Shown here: one piece after another, positions 36,979 to 46,656 of the stretch
How the letters are laid out: each line of letters begins with the position of its first letter
Position numbering within the stretch: position 1 is the first letter of the stretch
Assembly: GCF_016860525.1 (NCBI RefSeq)
Contig: NZ_BNEA01000015.1
Coordinates: 4,452,001 to 4,516,000 of the forward strand
From: Streptomyces rubradiris
GTDB taxonomy: Bacteria; Actinomycetota; Actinomycetes; Streptomycetales; Streptomycetaceae
Direction: 5' to 3'
Length of the DNA: 64,000 nucleotides
Translations under genes and position numbers: made by a program
Notes under the pieces: generated by a model
What the model saw: only the letters and a program-made list of their open reading frames with translations
What the model was told of the DNA's origin: nothing
Databases searched by the model: none

Positions 36979-37431
36979 GTGTTCAACAAGTCCAGCGGCA
37001 TCAACATGGGTTCAGAGGTCAGCGCCGAGGCCACCCGCGCCATAGTCCAAGACTTCCTCGCCGCCCGCCTCGCCGGAGACACCAAGCGGCTCGTGGAGAT
37101 CTTCGCCGACGAAGTCGACTGGCTGCTCGCCGAGAACCCGGTCGTTCCCTGGATCCGGCCGCGGTCCACCGGTGCCGAATGCGCCGCCCAGTTCACGGAG
37201 TTGGCGGAGCACACCGTGCCTGAGGACGCGCGTGCCTCCGTGGACGCCTTCCTCGTCGACGGGGCCGACGCCGTGCTGATGGGGCATGTGTCGGGGACCG
37301 TACGCGCCACGGGCAAGTCCTTCGAGGGGCCGTTCGCGTTGCGGCTCACCGTCGAGGGCGGGCGGATCGTCCGGCACCACCTCTATGAGAACAGTTTGTC
37401 GATCGCCGAGGCATGCACCCCCGATCGGTAA
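36979..37431 (+). CDS. NTF2-like / SnoaL-fold protein
   Basis: 150 residues from GTG 36979 behind GAGGAGAG; an internal ATG at 37006 is possible. The cone-shaped NTF2-like fold is indicated by AIVQDFLAARLAGDTKRLVEIFADEVDWLL and by GKSFEGPFALRLTVEGGRIVRHHLYEN. Members include limonene-epoxide hydrolases, SnoaL cyclases and many of unknown role; no substrate can be named. Confidence 0.75.
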   Translation: MFNKSSGINMGSEVSAEATRAIVQDFLAARLAGDTKRLVEIFADEVDWLLAENPVVPWIRPRSTGAECAAQFTELAEHTVPEDARASVDAFLVDGADAVLMGHVSGTVRATGKSFEGPFALRLTVEGGRIVRHHLYENSLSIAEACTPDR

Positions 37432-37441
37432 GACGCCGGGG

Positions 37442-37690
37442 TCAGACCTGGAGCGGGACCGGGTGTACCTCGTCCGCCCGGTGCCCCGCGCGTTCGTGGA
37501 CGCGTTGGACCGCCTCGGCCGACGGGGCCTCGGAGAGGCAGTAGACCGTGCCCGACTCCGGGTCCGCCCAGGCGTGTTCGAAGTGGACCGACTCCTCCTG
37601 CTCGATGGCGAGGTCGGCCTGGTGCGCCGCCATCAACTGGTCGGCCGTGATGCCCTGCATGCCGCGGTGGATGTCCATGAACCTGGCCAT
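37442..37690 (-). CDS. DUF4242 nickel-binding ferredoxin-fold protein
   Basis: 82 residues from the ATG at 37690, with GGAGG 11 bp upstream. The sequence (MARFMDIHRGMQGITADQL, AIEQEESVHFEHAWADPESG, GTVYCLSEAPSAEAVQRVHE) closely follows S. coelicolor SCO4226, a dimeric DUF4242 protein with a solved nickel-bound structure. His 8 and the His/Glu/Cys cluster are kept. Its physiological role is unclear; nickel buffering or delivery is inferred. Confidence 0.8.
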   Translation of the reverse strand: MARFMDIHRGMQGITADQLMAAHQADLAIEQEESVHFEHAWADPESGTVYCLSEAPSAEAVQRVHERAGHRADEVHPVPLQV

Positions 37691-37814
37691 GATCCCGCGC
37701 CTCCTTCCGGCCGGACGCTCCCCGCATCTCCATGCTCCGCCCCGCCGGCGGTGAGGGCACCCGGAGCGGCGGAGGGCCGGCGCGAAGCGTGTTCGCGCCG
37801 GCCCCGGTCGTCGT

Positions 37815-37973
37815 TCAGCCGCACTGGCAGGGGTTGCCCGACTGGCACCCACAGCCGCAGCCCGAGCCGCAGCCGCACGCGGCGACCAGCGGAAGGCTCC
37901 TGATCTCGGCGGGCTGCTCGGTCTCGCGCTCCTGCGTGGGGTCGGGCGTGGTGCTGCCAAGGGATTCGGCCAT
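37815..37973 (-). CDS. Small Cys-rich peptide (52 aa)
   Basis: From the ATG at 37973 with AGGAGGGG just upstream, a strong ribosome site. The first 30 residues are acidic and polar. The end is ACGCGSGCGCGCQSGNPCQCG, with eight cysteines in 21 residues, like a metallothionein-type metal-binding tail. It lies 124 bp upstream of the DUF4242 nickel-binding gene on the same strand. A role in metal handling is inferred; a lanthipeptide-like precursor is less likely as no modifying enzyme is near. Confidence 0.6.
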   Translation of the reverse strand: MAESLGSTTPDPTQERETEQPAEIRSLPLVAACGCGSGCGCGCQSGNPCQCG

Positions 37974-38211
37974 GGGTCCCCTCCTAATACCTCGGGGCAG
38001 GGATGCCCTCGCCCATTTCATGCCCATTCGGCCGGGCGCATCAACGGCGCACGGAGGCGTTCGGCCACCCCAGCCCGCCGGCCACCCCAGCCCGCCGACC
38101 GCCTCAGCCCGCCGACCGCCTTAGCCCGCCGGCTGCCAGGGGCCGGCGGCAGGCAACGCTGAGGCACTGGAAGAAACCGCAGCCCCAAACCCCTGCGGAA
38201 CCCCCGGAGGG

Positions 38212-38901
38212 CTACGCCCCCTCCACCCCCGTAACCGCCTGGATGTCCGACTGAAGCTCGTCCGCGTGCTCCCCGGTCACCAGGTACACCACCCGCTTCG
38301 CCACGGCCACCGCGTGGTCGGCGTACCGCTCGTAGTAGCGGCCCAGCAGCGTGACGTCGACCGCCGTCTCGATGCCGTGCTTCCAGCGGTCGTCGATGAG
38401 GTGCTGGAAGAGGGTGCGGTGCAGCAGGTCCATCTCGTCGTCGTCCTGCTCCAGCTGGAGGGCGAGGTCGACGTCCTTCGTCACGATCACCTCCGCCGCC
38501 TTCGCCATCAGGCGCTGCGCGAGCTGGCCCATCTCCAGGATGGTGGCGTGCAGGTCGTGCGGGACCGCCCGGTCGGGGAACCGCAGCCGCGCCAGCTTCG
38601 CCACGTGCTGGGCGAGGTCGCCGGAGCGTTCCAGGTCGGCGGACATCCGCAGCGACGTGACGACTATCCGCAGGTCCGTGGCCACCGGCTGCTGCCGGGC
38701 CAGCAGGGCTATCGCCCGGGCCTCCAGGTCGTGCTGGAGCTCGTCCACCTTCTGGTCGCCCTCGATCACGCTCTCGGCCAGCTTCAGGTCCGCGTCGAGC
38801 ATCGCGGTCGTGGCGCGTCCGATGGCCGACCCGACCAGCCGGGCCATCTCCACCAGTCCGTCGCCGATCGAGTCCAGTTCCTCGTGGTACGCGTCCCGCA
38901 T
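38212..38901 (-). CDS. phoU: Phosphate signalling protein PhoU
   Basis: 229 residues. Two three-helix PhoU repeats with the metal-binding motifs ELQHDLEARA / DLERSGDLAQHVAK and HRTLFQHL / GRYYERYADHAVAVAKR. PhoU links the Pst transporter to the PhoR kinase and dampens the Pho response when phosphate is ample. It is divergent from phoR-phoP, sharing a 238-bp control region with a candidate PHO box. Confidence 0.95.
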   Translation of the reverse strand: MRDAYHEELDSIGDGLVEMARLVGSAIGRATTAMLDADLKLAESVIEGDQKVDELQHDLEARAIALLARQQPVATDLRIVVTSLRMSADLERSGDLAQHVAKLARLRFPDRAVPHDLHATILEMGQLAQRLMAKAAEVIVTKDVDLALQLEQDDDEMDLLHRTLFQHLIDDRWKHGIETAVDVTLLGRYYERYADHAVAVAKRVVYLVTGEHADELQSDIQAVTGVEGA

Positions 38902-39056
38902 TGTGGGTTCCCTCTCGTGCGTGGTCGTCCGGGGATCTCGGGGGCCGTCACATCACACGTGCGCCCCCTGGCGAAACCGGCGGTACGTGCCCCACGTTCC
39001 ACGCTGTGCCCCGTACGCGTCCTTTTCCGCCACCCCAAATGAACCAGTGCTGGCTC

Positions 39057-39076
39057 CAAGGTGAACTCTGGGCGAC
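39057..39076 (-). promoter_or_regulatory. Candidate PHO box (PhoP site)
   Basis: On the minus strand GTCGCCC (39076) and GTTCACC (39066) stand 10 bp apart. GTTCACC is the consensus of the 11-bp direct repeats bound by Streptomyces PhoP, and the shared phoRP/phoU promoter is a known PhoP target in S. coelicolor. The first unit is degenerate and the spacing one short, so the assignment is tentative. Confidence 0.4.
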
Positions 39077-39139
39077 GAGTGTTCGAGGTCGCACCCGGAC
39101 GGCTGTGGGCATGTCGTACCCCATGCCTAACCTGGAGCC

Positions 39140-40435
39140 ATGGACGTGAACGCGGCGGTCGCCGCAGCGGCAGCGATCGCCGGGGTGCTCACCGGCGTCA
39201 TCGCCATGCTGGCGTTCCGCTGGAGCGAACGCGACCAGAAGCGACCGACCAGGACTTCCTTGCACACCGATCCCGTACTCCCGCCCGGCGTGGACACCGT
39301 GCTGTCGGTGCTGCGCTCCTCCGCCGTGGTCCTCGACGAGGCCGACGCCGTCGTCAAGGCCAGCTCCGCCGCCTACGCCCTCGGGCTGGTGCGCGGGGGC
39401 AAGCTCTCCGTGGAGCCCATGCTCCAGATGGCCCGGGACACCCGCAGGGACGGGGAGATACGCCAGGTCGAACTGGATCTCCCCCGGCGCGGCACCGGAC
39501 GCGGCGAGGCCCTCGCGGTCTCCGCGCGCGTGGCCCCGCTCGGCTCCCGCCTGGTCCTGCTGCTGGTCGAGGACCTGACGGAGGCCCGCAGGATCGAGGC
39601 GGTACGACGCGACTTCGTGGCGAACGTCAGCCATGAGCTGAAGACGCCCGTCGGCGCGCTCTCCCTCCTCTCCGAGGCCGTCATGGACGCCTCTGACGAC
39701 CCCGAGGCCGTACAGCGCTTCGCCGGCCGGATGCAGATCGAGGCGACCCGCCTGACCAACCTGGTCCAGGAGCTGATCGACCTCTCCCGGGTGCAGAACG
39801 ACGACCCGCTGGAGGACGCCGAGCCCGTCCGCGTGGACGAGCTGGTGGCCGAGGCCATCGACCGCTGCCGCCACCAGGCCGGCACCAAGCAGATCACCAT
39901 GGCCTCGAACGTGTGGGTGCCCGAAGGGACCGATCAGGACGGCCGACGCGAGGGCGGCACCGTCGACCTGCACGTGTGGGGCAACCGCGGCCAGCTGGCC
40001 GCCGCCCTCGGCAACCTGGTCGAGAACGCCGTCAACTACTCCCCGGCCCGTACCCGCGTCGGCATAGCCGCCCGCAGGGTCTCCGCGCCCGGCGGCGACA
40101 TGATCGAGCTGGCCGTCACCGACCAGGGCATCGGCATCTCCGACAAGGACAAGGAGCGCATCTTCGAGCGCTTCTACCGGGTCGACCCGGCCCGCTCCCG
40201 CGCCACCGGCGGCACCGGTCTCGGTCTCGCGATCGTCAAGCACGTGGTCGCCTCGCACGGCGGGGAGGTCACGGTCTGGAGCGCCGAGGGCCAGGGCTCC
40301 ACCTTCACCCTCAGGCTGCCGGAGGCGGGCGCGGCCCGCGACCGCGCACAGCAGCACCCCGGCCTCGACGACGAGGCCGGACCCACCGACTCATCCCCGT
40401 ACGCTTCGCTTCCCGCTCCGGAGGTCCTTCCGTGA
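39140..40435 (+). CDS. phoR: Phosphate sensor histidine kinase PhoR (SenX3 type)
   Basis: 431 residues. One N-terminal transmembrane helix (about 5-26), a PAS-like region (50-145), the dimerisation His in ANVSHELKTPVG (H165), and an ATPase domain with N-box LVENAVNYSP, G1 DQGIGIS, F-box ERFYRVD and G2 GGTGLGLAI. It phosphorylates PhoP when phosphate is scarce. The stop overlaps the phoP GTG by 4 bp. Confidence 0.95.
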   Translation: MDVNAAVAAAAAIAGVLTGVIAMLAFRWSERDQKRPTRTSLHTDPVLPPGVDTVLSVLRSSAVVLDEADAVVKASSAAYALGLVRGGKLSVEPMLQMARDTRRDGEIRQVELDLPRRGTGRGEALAVSARVAPLGSRLVLLLVEDLTEARRIEAVRRDFVANVSHELKTPVGALSLLSEAVMDASDDPEAVQRFAGRMQIEATRLTNLVQELIDLSRVQNDDPLEDAEPVRVDELVAEAIDRCRHQAGTKQITMASNVWVPEGTDQDGRREGGTVDLHVWGNRGQLAAALGNLVENAVNYSPARTRVGIAARRVSAPGGDMIELAVTDQGIGISDKDKERIFERFYRVDPARSRATGGTGLGLAIVKHVVASHGGEVTVWSAEGQGSTFTLRLPEAGAARDRAQQHPGLDDEAGPTDSSPYASLPAPEVLP

Positions 40436-41112
40436 CCCGTGTGCTCGTCGTCGAGGACGAGGAGTCCTTCTCCGACGCCCTGTCGTACATGCTCCGCAAG
40501 GAGGGCTTCGAGGTCGCCGTCGCGGCGACCGGTCCCGACGGTCTGGACGAGTTCGAGCGCAACGGCGCCGATCTGGTCCTCCTCGACCTGATGCTGCCGG
40601 GCCTGCCCGGCACCGAGGTCTGCCGCCAGCTGCGCGGCCGTTCCAACGTCCCCGTGATCATGGTGACCGCGAAGGACAGCGAGATCGACAAGGTAGTCGG
40701 TCTCGAAATAGGAGCCGACGACTACGTCACCAAGCCGTTCTCCTCCCGTGAGCTGGTCGCCCGCATCCGCGCGGTGCTGCGCCGGCGCGGCGAGCCGGAG
40801 GAGGTCGCCCCGGCCGCGCTGGAGGCGGGCCCGGTCCGCATGGACGTCGACCGCCACGTGGTCACCGTCGCCGGCTCCAAGGTCGACCTTCCGCTGAAGG
40901 AGTTCGACCTGCTGGAGATGCTGCTGCGCAACGCGGGCCGGGTGCTCACCCGCATGCAGCTCATCGACCGCGTCTGGGGCGCCGACTACGTGGGCGACAC
41001 CAAGACCCTGGACGTCCACGTCAAGCGCCTGCGCGCCAAGATCGAGCCGGACCCGGGCGCGCCGCGCTACCTGGTGACGGTGCGCGGGCTGGGCTACAAG
41101 TTCGAGCCGTAG
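40432..41112 (+). CDS. phoP: Phosphate response regulator PhoP
   Basis: 226 residues from GTG 40432 with GGAGG 7 bp before it. The receiver domain carries acidic E8/D9 and phospho-acceptor D52 (LVLLDLMLPG), followed by an OmpR-type winged helix (LTRMQLIDRVWG, VDVHVKRLRAKIE-like). PhoP activates pst, phoA and related genes and links phosphate status to antibiotic production and nitrogen control. It is coupled to phoR. Confidence 0.96.
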   Translation: MTRVLVVEDEESFSDALSYMLRKEGFEVAVAATGPDGLDEFERNGADLVLLDLMLPGLPGTEVCRQLRGRSNVPVIMVTAKDSEIDKVVGLEIGADDYVTKPFSSRELVARIRAVLRRRGEPEEVAPAALEAGPVRMDVDRHVVTVAGSKVDLPLKEFDLLEMLLRNAGRVLTRMQLIDRVWGADYVGDTKTLDVHVKRLRAKIEPDPGAPRYLVTVRGLGYKFEP

Positions 41113-41133
41113 ACCGCGGCAGGCCCACACGTA

Positions 41134-41176
41134 CGCCGAAGGGCGGCACCCGGATACGGGGTGCCGCCCTTCGGCG
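41134..41176. terminator. Strong terminator after phoP
   Basis: An 18-bp perfect stem (cgccgaagggcggcaccc and its complement) with a 7-nt loop begins 21 bp after the phoP stop. It lies between convergent phoP and the lipoprotein gene. Confidence 0.9.
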
Positions 41177-41311
41177 TGACGACGATCGGCCGCGCGCCAC
41201 GGCCACCGGCCCGCGCGTACGGCGGCCTGCCCGTGGGCGTACGGCGGCCCGCCGGGCCCACGGCCGGACGGCGGGCCCACGGCCGGACGGCGGGCGTCGG
41301 CGTACGGCCCG

Positions 41312-42013
41312 TCAGTGACCGGCGGCCGACTGCGAGGCCGAGTCGCTCGGGGCGACGGCCTCGCCGGAGGCGCTGCCCGACGGGGTGGCCTCGCCGCTGT
41401 GCTCCGGCGCGCCGCCGTGCTCCGGCGCGCCGCTCTGCTCCGGCTTGCCGCTCTCGGAGGCGTGTGCGCCCGGGGCACCGGTCTTGGTCGCCGGCGCGGA
41501 CGGGACCTGCGACGGACCCCACTTGTCGAAGTAGCTGGTGGCCGGGACCACGAAGGCGCTCAGGGTGACCTTGCCGGTCTTGCTGAGGGTGAAGGTGACC
41601 TTCTGGGCGTCGCCGTCCTTGACGGCCTCGCGGCCGCTGGGCAGCGTCGCGGTGGCGTTGCCCTTGCCGCCGATGACCAGCGTGCCGCCCGCGGGGACGG
41701 TCACGTTCTTGCCCTTGGCGGGCTTCAGGTCGGCGGACTTGCCGCCCTCCAGGGTCACGGACTCCAGGGTCTCGGCGGTGTCGCCCGAGTTGAACAGGGT
41801 CGCGGAGATCACCGCGGGACCCGTCGACTTCAGGTCGGGCTGGGTGATGACCAGGGCGTTCTGGATCTTGATGGCACCGACGCTGGTCGCCGCGTTGTCC
41901 GGCTTGATCTCCAGGGTCTGCGAGTCGTTGCCGGCGCCGCAGGCGGCGAGCGAGGCGATCGAGAAGACGATGGCGGAGGCGGCGAGGGCGCCGCGTCGAA
42001 GGCTGCTGCTCAC
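41312..42013 (-). CDS. Secreted lipoprotein, hypothetical
   Basis: 233 residues. The signal peptide ends in the lipobox SLAAC (Cys 25), so the protein should be anchored to the outer face of the membrane. The middle domain is beta-rich (GAIKIQNALVITQPDLKSTG, ATLFNSGDTAETLESVTLEGG), resembling the copper-chaperone-like/DUF461 lipoproteins. The last 60 residues are a Ser/Gly/Ala/His-rich disordered tail. Ligand unknown. Confidence 0.75.
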   Translation of the reverse strand: MSSSLRRGALAASAIVFSIASLAACGAGNDSQTLEIKPDNAATSVGAIKIQNALVITQPDLKSTGPAVISATLFNSGDTAETLESVTLEGGKSADLKPAKGKNVTVPAGGTLVIGGKGNATATLPSGREAVKDGDAQKVTFTLSKTGKVTLSAFVVPATSYFDKWGPSQVPSAPATKTGAPGAHASESGKPEQSGAPEHGGAPEHSGEATPSGSASGEAVAPSDSASQSAAGH

Positions 42014-42650
42014 GGCGGCGGCAACTCCTTGAACGCGCGGGCGGCTCCTCTTATAAAGCCGCCCTAAGTGTCTGTCAGCGGCCTTAGGCTACCGAGCCGT
42101 TCCCGGGCCGCCGCACCCGACCCTCCCCCAAGCACCGTCCATCCCTCCAGGTGGGGGTACCCCGGCGGGCACAAGTGACCTGCCGGTCACATTGCGAAGG
42201 CGCTCGTCTGCCATTCGTATAACGCGACGGCGCGCGCCTCTATCGCGACGGTGTGCGCCTCTCGGTGACCGTCGCGAAATTTCCGTGATGGAATGCGCCG
42301 GGCTCCCCGGAATTGATCACGGCACACCCGTCCGGCGGCCGGTGATCAATTCCGGATTCGGCTCACATCCGCCCGTGCGCGCCGAACGGAGTAGCGGAAG
42401 TCGCACTCTCGGAGCCGGACAAAACGGGATGTTCCGCCACTTGGAGCGGCCTCCCGAGGCGTGTAACGTACGCGTTTCACCTCGCCCGAAGAGCCCCTCC
42501 CACCTGCGAATACCCGCTTCCGTGAGGCCCTCGCAGCACGTCCCGGTTGCTGTTGTCAAGCCCTGAGATATGCCCTGACCTGCGAAAACGCCATTCAGAA
42601 GACGCCGTATCCGTGTTACCCTGGATAGCCACGGAAGGGGTACCTGTCAC
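42014..42650. other. Long intergenic region before carD
   Basis: 637 bp without a supported gene; a plus-strand frame at 42192-42566 has no ribosome site or recognisable product. It contains the 14-bp inverted repeat at 42307-42355. It probably holds the carD promoter close to its right end and the lipoprotein promoter near its left end. A small RNA is possible. Confidence 0.4.
42307..42355. repeat. 14-bp perfect inverted repeat
   Basis: CCGGAATTGATCAC (42307-42320) and its exact complement (42342-42355) flank 21 bp. The arms include the AT-rich core AATTGATCA, unusual here. It may be a regulator site pair or the stem of an RNA terminator; it is 295 bp upstream of carD. Confidence 0.75.
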
Positions 42651-43133
42651 ATGACGTTCAAGGTTGGCGACACCGTGGTCTATCCCCATCACGGGGCCGC
42701 GCTGATCGAGGCCATCGAAACTCGCCAGATCAAAGGCGTGGACAAGACCTACTTGGTGCTGAAGGTCGCCCAGGGTGACCTGACGGTACGTGTGCCAGCG
42801 GACAATGCGGAGTTCGTCGGCGTGCGTGATGTGGTCGGTCAGGACGGACTGGACCGGGTCTTCGAGGTGCTGCGCGCGCCGTATGCCGAGGAGCCCACGA
42901 ACTGGTCCCGTCGCTACAAGGCAAACCTGGAGAAGCTCGCCTCCGGCGATGTCATCAAGGTCGCGGAAGTCGTGCGCGACCTGTGGCGCCGCGAGCGCGA
43001 GCGCGGACTGTCCGCCGGTGAGAAGCGCATGCTCGCCAAGGCCCGCCAGATCCTGGTGAGCGAGCTGGCGCTCGCGGAGAACACGAACGAGGACAAGGCC
43101 GAGGCCCTGCTCGACGAGGTGCTCGCCTCCTGA
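42651..43133 (+). CDS. carD: RNA polymerase-binding transcription factor CarD
   Basis: 160 residues from ATG 42651. The N-terminal Tudor-like domain ([20 protein letters not shown]) binds the RNA polymerase beta subunit, and the C-terminal helical domain ([32 protein letters not shown]) touches promoter DNA, with the conserved Trp. CarD stabilises open complexes, notably at rRNA promoters. ispD follows after 279 bp. Confidence 0.95.
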   Translation: MTFKVGDTVVYPHHGAALIEAIETRQIKGVDKTYLVLKVAQGDLTVRVPADNAEFVGVRDVVGQDGLDRVFEVLRAPYAEEPTNWSRRYKANLEKLASGDVIKVAEVVRDLWRRERERGLSAGEKRMLAKARQILVSELALAENTNEDKAEALLDEVLAS

Positions 43134-43412
43134 CGCGCAGAGGCAGCGAACCATCGCTTCCGGCACGCCCAGCACAGCAGTGAAATGCCGCGGTGCCCGT
43201 TGACACTGACCCTGTCGCCGGGCGCTGCGGCATGTTCGTCCCCGCGGAGCGTGCCCTGGGAAGCCTGTGGTTCAACCCCCCGGTACTCGGCGTGCCGGGT
43301 CCGGGCGGACGGCTCGACCAGGGTCACGGAAAGGGTCCGGTCAAGGCGCCACGCTCGGCACTCCTGAAGGCCATACCCACGTAGGTCGAGCACACAAACC
43401 TGACAGGAACCG

Positions 43413-44165
43413 ATGTCTGACGAATCGCGCCCCACGCCCGCGCAGACCCCCGTCGCCGCCGTGATTCCCGCCGCCGGCCGGGGCGTGCGCCTCGGTCCGG
43501 GCGCCCCCAAGGCGCTGCGCGCGCTGAACGGCACGCCCATGCTCATCCACGCGGTCCGCGCCCTCGCCGCGTCCCGCCATGTCTCCCTCGTGATCGTCGT
43601 GGCCCCGCCGGACGGCGCCGCCGAGGTCAAGTCCCTGCTCGACGCGCACGCGCTGCCCGTGAGCACCGACTTCCTCGTCGTCCCCGGCGGCGAGTCCCGG
43701 CAGGAGTCGGTCCGGCTCGGCCTGGACGCCCTGCCGCCGCAGTACGGGATCGTGCTGGTCCACGACGCGGCCCGCCCGCTGGTCCCGGTCGAGACGGTCG
43801 ACGCGGTCGTGGAGGCCGTACGCGACGGGGCCCCCGCCGTGGTGCCCGCGCTGGCGCTGGCCGACACGGTCAAGGAGGTCGAGCCCGCCGCCGCGGCCGG
43901 TGACCCGGAGCCGGTCGTCGCCACCCCCGAGCGGTCCCGGTTGCGCGCCGTCCAGACCCCGCAGGGCTTCGACCGGGCGACCCTGGTCCGCGCCCACGAG
44001 ACCGTCACCGAGAACGTCACCGACGACGCGAGCATGGTCGAGCAGCTGGGGCTCACCGTCGTGGCCGTCCCCGGTCACGAGGAGGCCTTCAAGGTCACCC
44101 GCCCGCTGGACCTGGTCCTCGCCGAGGCCGTACTCGCCCGCAGGAGGCTCACCGATGGCTTCTGA
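43413..44165 (+). CDS. ispD: 2-C-methyl-D-erythritol 4-phosphate cytidylyltransferase
   Basis: 250 residues. The nucleotide-binding start is [19 protein letters not shown], followed by [10 protein letters not shown] and [12 protein letters not shown]. It converts MEP and CTP to CDP-ME, step 3 of the non-mevalonate isoprenoid pathway. The stop overlaps the ispF start by 11 bp. Confidence 0.95.
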   Translation: MSDESRPTPAQTPVAAVIPAAGRGVRLGPGAPKALRALNGTPMLIHAVRALAASRHVSLVIVVAPPDGAAEVKSLLDAHALPVSTDFLVVPGGESRQESVRLGLDALPPQYGIVLVHDAARPLVPVETVDAVVEAVRDGAPAVVPALALADTVKEVEPAAAAGDPEPVVATPERSRLRAVQTPQGFDRATLVRAHETVTENVTDDASMVEQLGLTVVAVPGHEEAFKVTRPLDLVLAEAVLARRRLTDGF

Positions 44166-44652
44166 GGCACCGCCGCTTCCCCAGGTCGGCATCGGCACCG
44201 ACATCCACGCCTTCGAGGAGGGCCGCGAACTGTGGTGCGCCGGCCTGAAGTGGGAGGACGAGGGCCCGGGGCTGGCCGGCCACTCCGACGCCGACGTGGT
44301 CGCCCACGCCGCCTGCAACGCGCTGTTCTCCGCCGCCGGGCTCGGTGACCTGGGACAGCACTTCGGCACCGGCCGCCCCGAGTGGTCCGGCGCCTCCGGC
44401 GTCACGCTGCTCACCGAGGCCGCCCGGATCGTCCGCGCGGCCGGCTTCGCCATCGGCAACGTCGCCGTGCAGGTGATCGGACCCCGCCCGAAGATCGGCA
44501 AGCGCCGCGACGAGGCCCAGAAGATCCTCTCCGAGGCGGCCGGCGCCCCGGTGTCGGTCTCCGGCGCCACCACCGACGGCCTGGGCTTCCCCGGACGCGA
44601 GGAGGGGCTGATGGCGGTGGCGACGGCCCTGGTGGTGCGCACCGCTCGCTGA
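44155..44652 (+). CDS. ispF: 2-C-methyl-D-erythritol 2,4-cyclodiphosphate synthase
   Basis: 165 residues from ATG 44155, overlapping ispD by 11 bp. Zinc ligands are D16/H18 (GIGTDIHAF) and H51 (after [10 protein letters not shown]). [18 protein letters not shown] is the conserved end. It cyclises CDP-ME 2-phosphate to MEcPP. The ispD-ispF pair is a translationally coupled unit for isoprenoid supply. Confidence 0.95.
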   Translation: MASEAPPLPQVGIGTDIHAFEEGRELWCAGLKWEDEGPGLAGHSDADVVAHAACNALFSAAGLGDLGQHFGTGRPEWSGASGVTLLTEAARIVRAAGFAIGNVAVQVIGPRPKIGKRRDEAQKILSEAAGAPVSVSGATTDGLGFPGREEGLMAVATALVVRTAR

Positions 44653-44748
44653 GGACGGGAGTCTGGCCAGCCGGGTGCGGATGAGCCGCGGGCGTGCGAG
44701 GGTATGCGAAGAGTGATCGAAAGGGATCCCGCTCCTCCGGAGGTTCGC

Positions 44749-45153
44749 ATGTCCGCGGTTCTGTCCGACGATCTCAAGGCTCTGCTGGACGGCCCGGTGT
44801 TCGTCATCGTCGGCACCGTCCAGCCCGACGGAAGCCCACAGCTGTCCCCGGTCTGGGTGGCGCGGGACGGTGACGACATCCTCATCTCCACGACGGTCGG
44901 CCGCCGCAAGGAGCGGAACCTGCGCCGTGACCCCCGGGTGTCGGTCCTGCTCCAGCCCTTCGACGCGCCCTATACGTACGCCGAGATCCGCGGCACCGCC
45001 ACGCTGACCACCGAGGGCGGCGCGGAACTCATCGACGAACTGAGCCTGAAGTACACGGGCAAGAAGTACGCGGAGTTCAACCCGGACTCGAAGAACGACG
45101 CTCAGCGGGTCGTCGTACGGATCACGCCGAGCAAGGTCGTCGGACGCCTCTGA
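44749..45153 (+). CDS. PPOX-class F420-dependent/FMN-binding oxidoreductase
   Basis: 134 residues from ATG 44749 (GGAGG 5 bp before); the upstream GTG/ATG frame from 44704 is less likely. It has a split-barrel fold: FVIVGTVQPDGSPQLSPVWV, TVGRRKERNLRRDPRVSVLL, AEIRGTATL. Such proteins reduce substrates with F420H2 or bind FMN; this one's substrate is unknown. Confidence 0.85.
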   Translation: MSAVLSDDLKALLDGPVFVIVGTVQPDGSPQLSPVWVARDGDDILISTTVGRRKERNLRRDPRVSVLLQPFDAPYTYAEIRGTATLTTEGGAELIDELSLKYTGKKYAEFNPDSKNDAQRVVVRITPSKVVGRL

Positions 45154-45232
45154 GGGTCCGGCACCTTCGCCTCTGGGGGCCCGGCACCTTGGAGAAGGGC
45201 GTGAGGCACTCTCTCGCGCCCACTACTCTGGA

Positions 45233-46639
45233 GTGGTGACGATTCGCCTGTACGACACCAGCGCCCGGCAGATCCGTGACTTCACCCCGCTCAAGCCGGG
45301 CTGTGTCTCGATCTACCTGTGTGGCGCCACCGTGCAGGCGGCCCCCCACATCGGCCACATCCGCTCGGGCCTCAACTTCGACATCATGCGCCGCTGGTTC
45401 GCCTACCGCGGCTACGAGGTGACGTTCATCCGCAACGTCACCGACATCGACGACAAGATCATCACCAAGAGCCACGAGCAGAACCGGCCCTGGTGGTCGA
45501 TCGGGTACGAGAACGAGCGCGCGTTCAACGAGGGCTACACCGCCCTCGGCTGCCTCCCGCCGACCTACGAGCCCCGCGCCACCGGCCACATCACCGAGAT
45601 GACCGAGATGATGCGGGGCCTGATCGACCGCGGGCACGCCTACGCGGCCGACGGCAACGTCTACTTCGACGTCCGCTCCTTCCCCCGCTATCTGGAGCTG
45701 TCCCGGCAGGAGCTGGACAACCTGCTCCAGCCGTCCGGCGAGGGCGAGACCGGCAAGCGGGACCCGCGCGACTTCGCCCTGTGGAAGGCGGTCAAGCCCG
45801 GCGAGCCGAGCTGGCCGACCCCGTGGGGACCGGGCCGCCCCGGCTGGCACCTGGAGTGCTCGGCGATGGCCCACAAGTACCTGGGCAGCGCCTTCGACAT
45901 CCACGGCGGCGGCCTCGACCTGATCTTCCCGCACCACGAGAACGAGATCGCCCAGGCCAAGGCCTACGGCGACGAGTTCGCCCGGTACTGGGTGCACAAC
46001 GCCTGGGTCACCATGGCCGGCGACAAGATGTCCAAGTCGCTCGGCAACAGCGTCCTGGTCAGCGAGATGGTCAAGCAGTGGCGCCCGATCGTGCTGCGCT
46101 ACTACCTGGGCACCCCGCACTACCGCTCGATGATCGAGTACAGCGAGGAGTCCCTGCGTGAGGCCGAGTCCGCGTTCGCGCGGATCGAGGGATTCGTCCA
46201 GCGGGTGACCGAGCTGGCCGGCAAGACCGTCGAGCCGGCCGCCGAGGTCCCGCCCGCCTTCGCCGAGGCGATGGACGACGACCTGGGCGTCCCGCAGGCC
46301 CTCGCCGTCGTGCACACCACCGTCCGGCAGGGCAACAGCGCCCTCGCCGCCGACGACAAGGACGCCGCCGTCGCCCGGCTCGCCGAGGTGCGGGCCATGC
46401 TCGGCGTGCTCGGACTCGACCCGCTCGACGCCCACTGGGCCGGCGAGAGCGGCGACCGGGGCGAGGACCTCCAGGGCGTGGTCGACAGCCTCGTCCGCCT
46501 GGTCCTCGACCAGCGCGAGTCCGCCCGTGCCCGCAAGGACTGGGCCACCGCCGACGCCATCCGCGACCAGCTCAAGGAGTCCGGGCTGGTCATCGAGGAC
46601 AGCCCGCAGGGCCCGCGCTGGAGCCTCGGCGCGCGCTGA
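45233..46639 (+). CDS. cysS: Cysteinyl-tRNA synthetase
   Basis: 468 residues; the next GTG, at 45236, may be the real start. Class I signature HIGH at 39-42 ([10 protein letters not shown]) after the zinc Cys 30 in [13 protein letters not shown] in [12 protein letters not shown]. Zinc residues HLECSAM and HHENEIAQ are present, so it is full-length CysS rather than the shorter mycothiol ligase MshC. It charges tRNA-Cys. Confidence 0.95.
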   Translation: MVTIRLYDTSARQIRDFTPLKPGCVSIYLCGATVQAAPHIGHIRSGLNFDIMRRWFAYRGYEVTFIRNVTDIDDKIITKSHEQNRPWWSIGYENERAFNEGYTALGCLPPTYEPRATGHITEMTEMMRGLIDRGHAYAADGNVYFDVRSFPRYLELSRQELDNLLQPSGEGETGKRDPRDFALWKAVKPGEPSWPTPWGPGRPGWHLECSAMAHKYLGSAFDIHGGGLDLIFPHHENEIAQAKAYGDEFARYWVHNAWVTMAGDKMSKSLGNSVLVSEMVKQWRPIVLRYYLGTPHYRSMIEYSEESLREAESAFARIEGFVQRVTELAGKTVEPAAEVPPAFAEAMDDDLGVPQALAVVHTTVRQGNSALAADDKDAAVARLAEVRAMLGVLGLDPLDAHWAGESGDRGEDLQGVVDSLVRLVLDQRESARARKDWATADAIRDQLKESGLVIEDSPQGPRWSLGAR

Positions 46640-46656
46640 CCCGCGACTGATCGACT

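Noticed and set aside
43193..43384. 63-codon frame between carD and ispD
   Set aside because: No clear ribosome site and no recognisable product; it could be a leader but cannot be supported.
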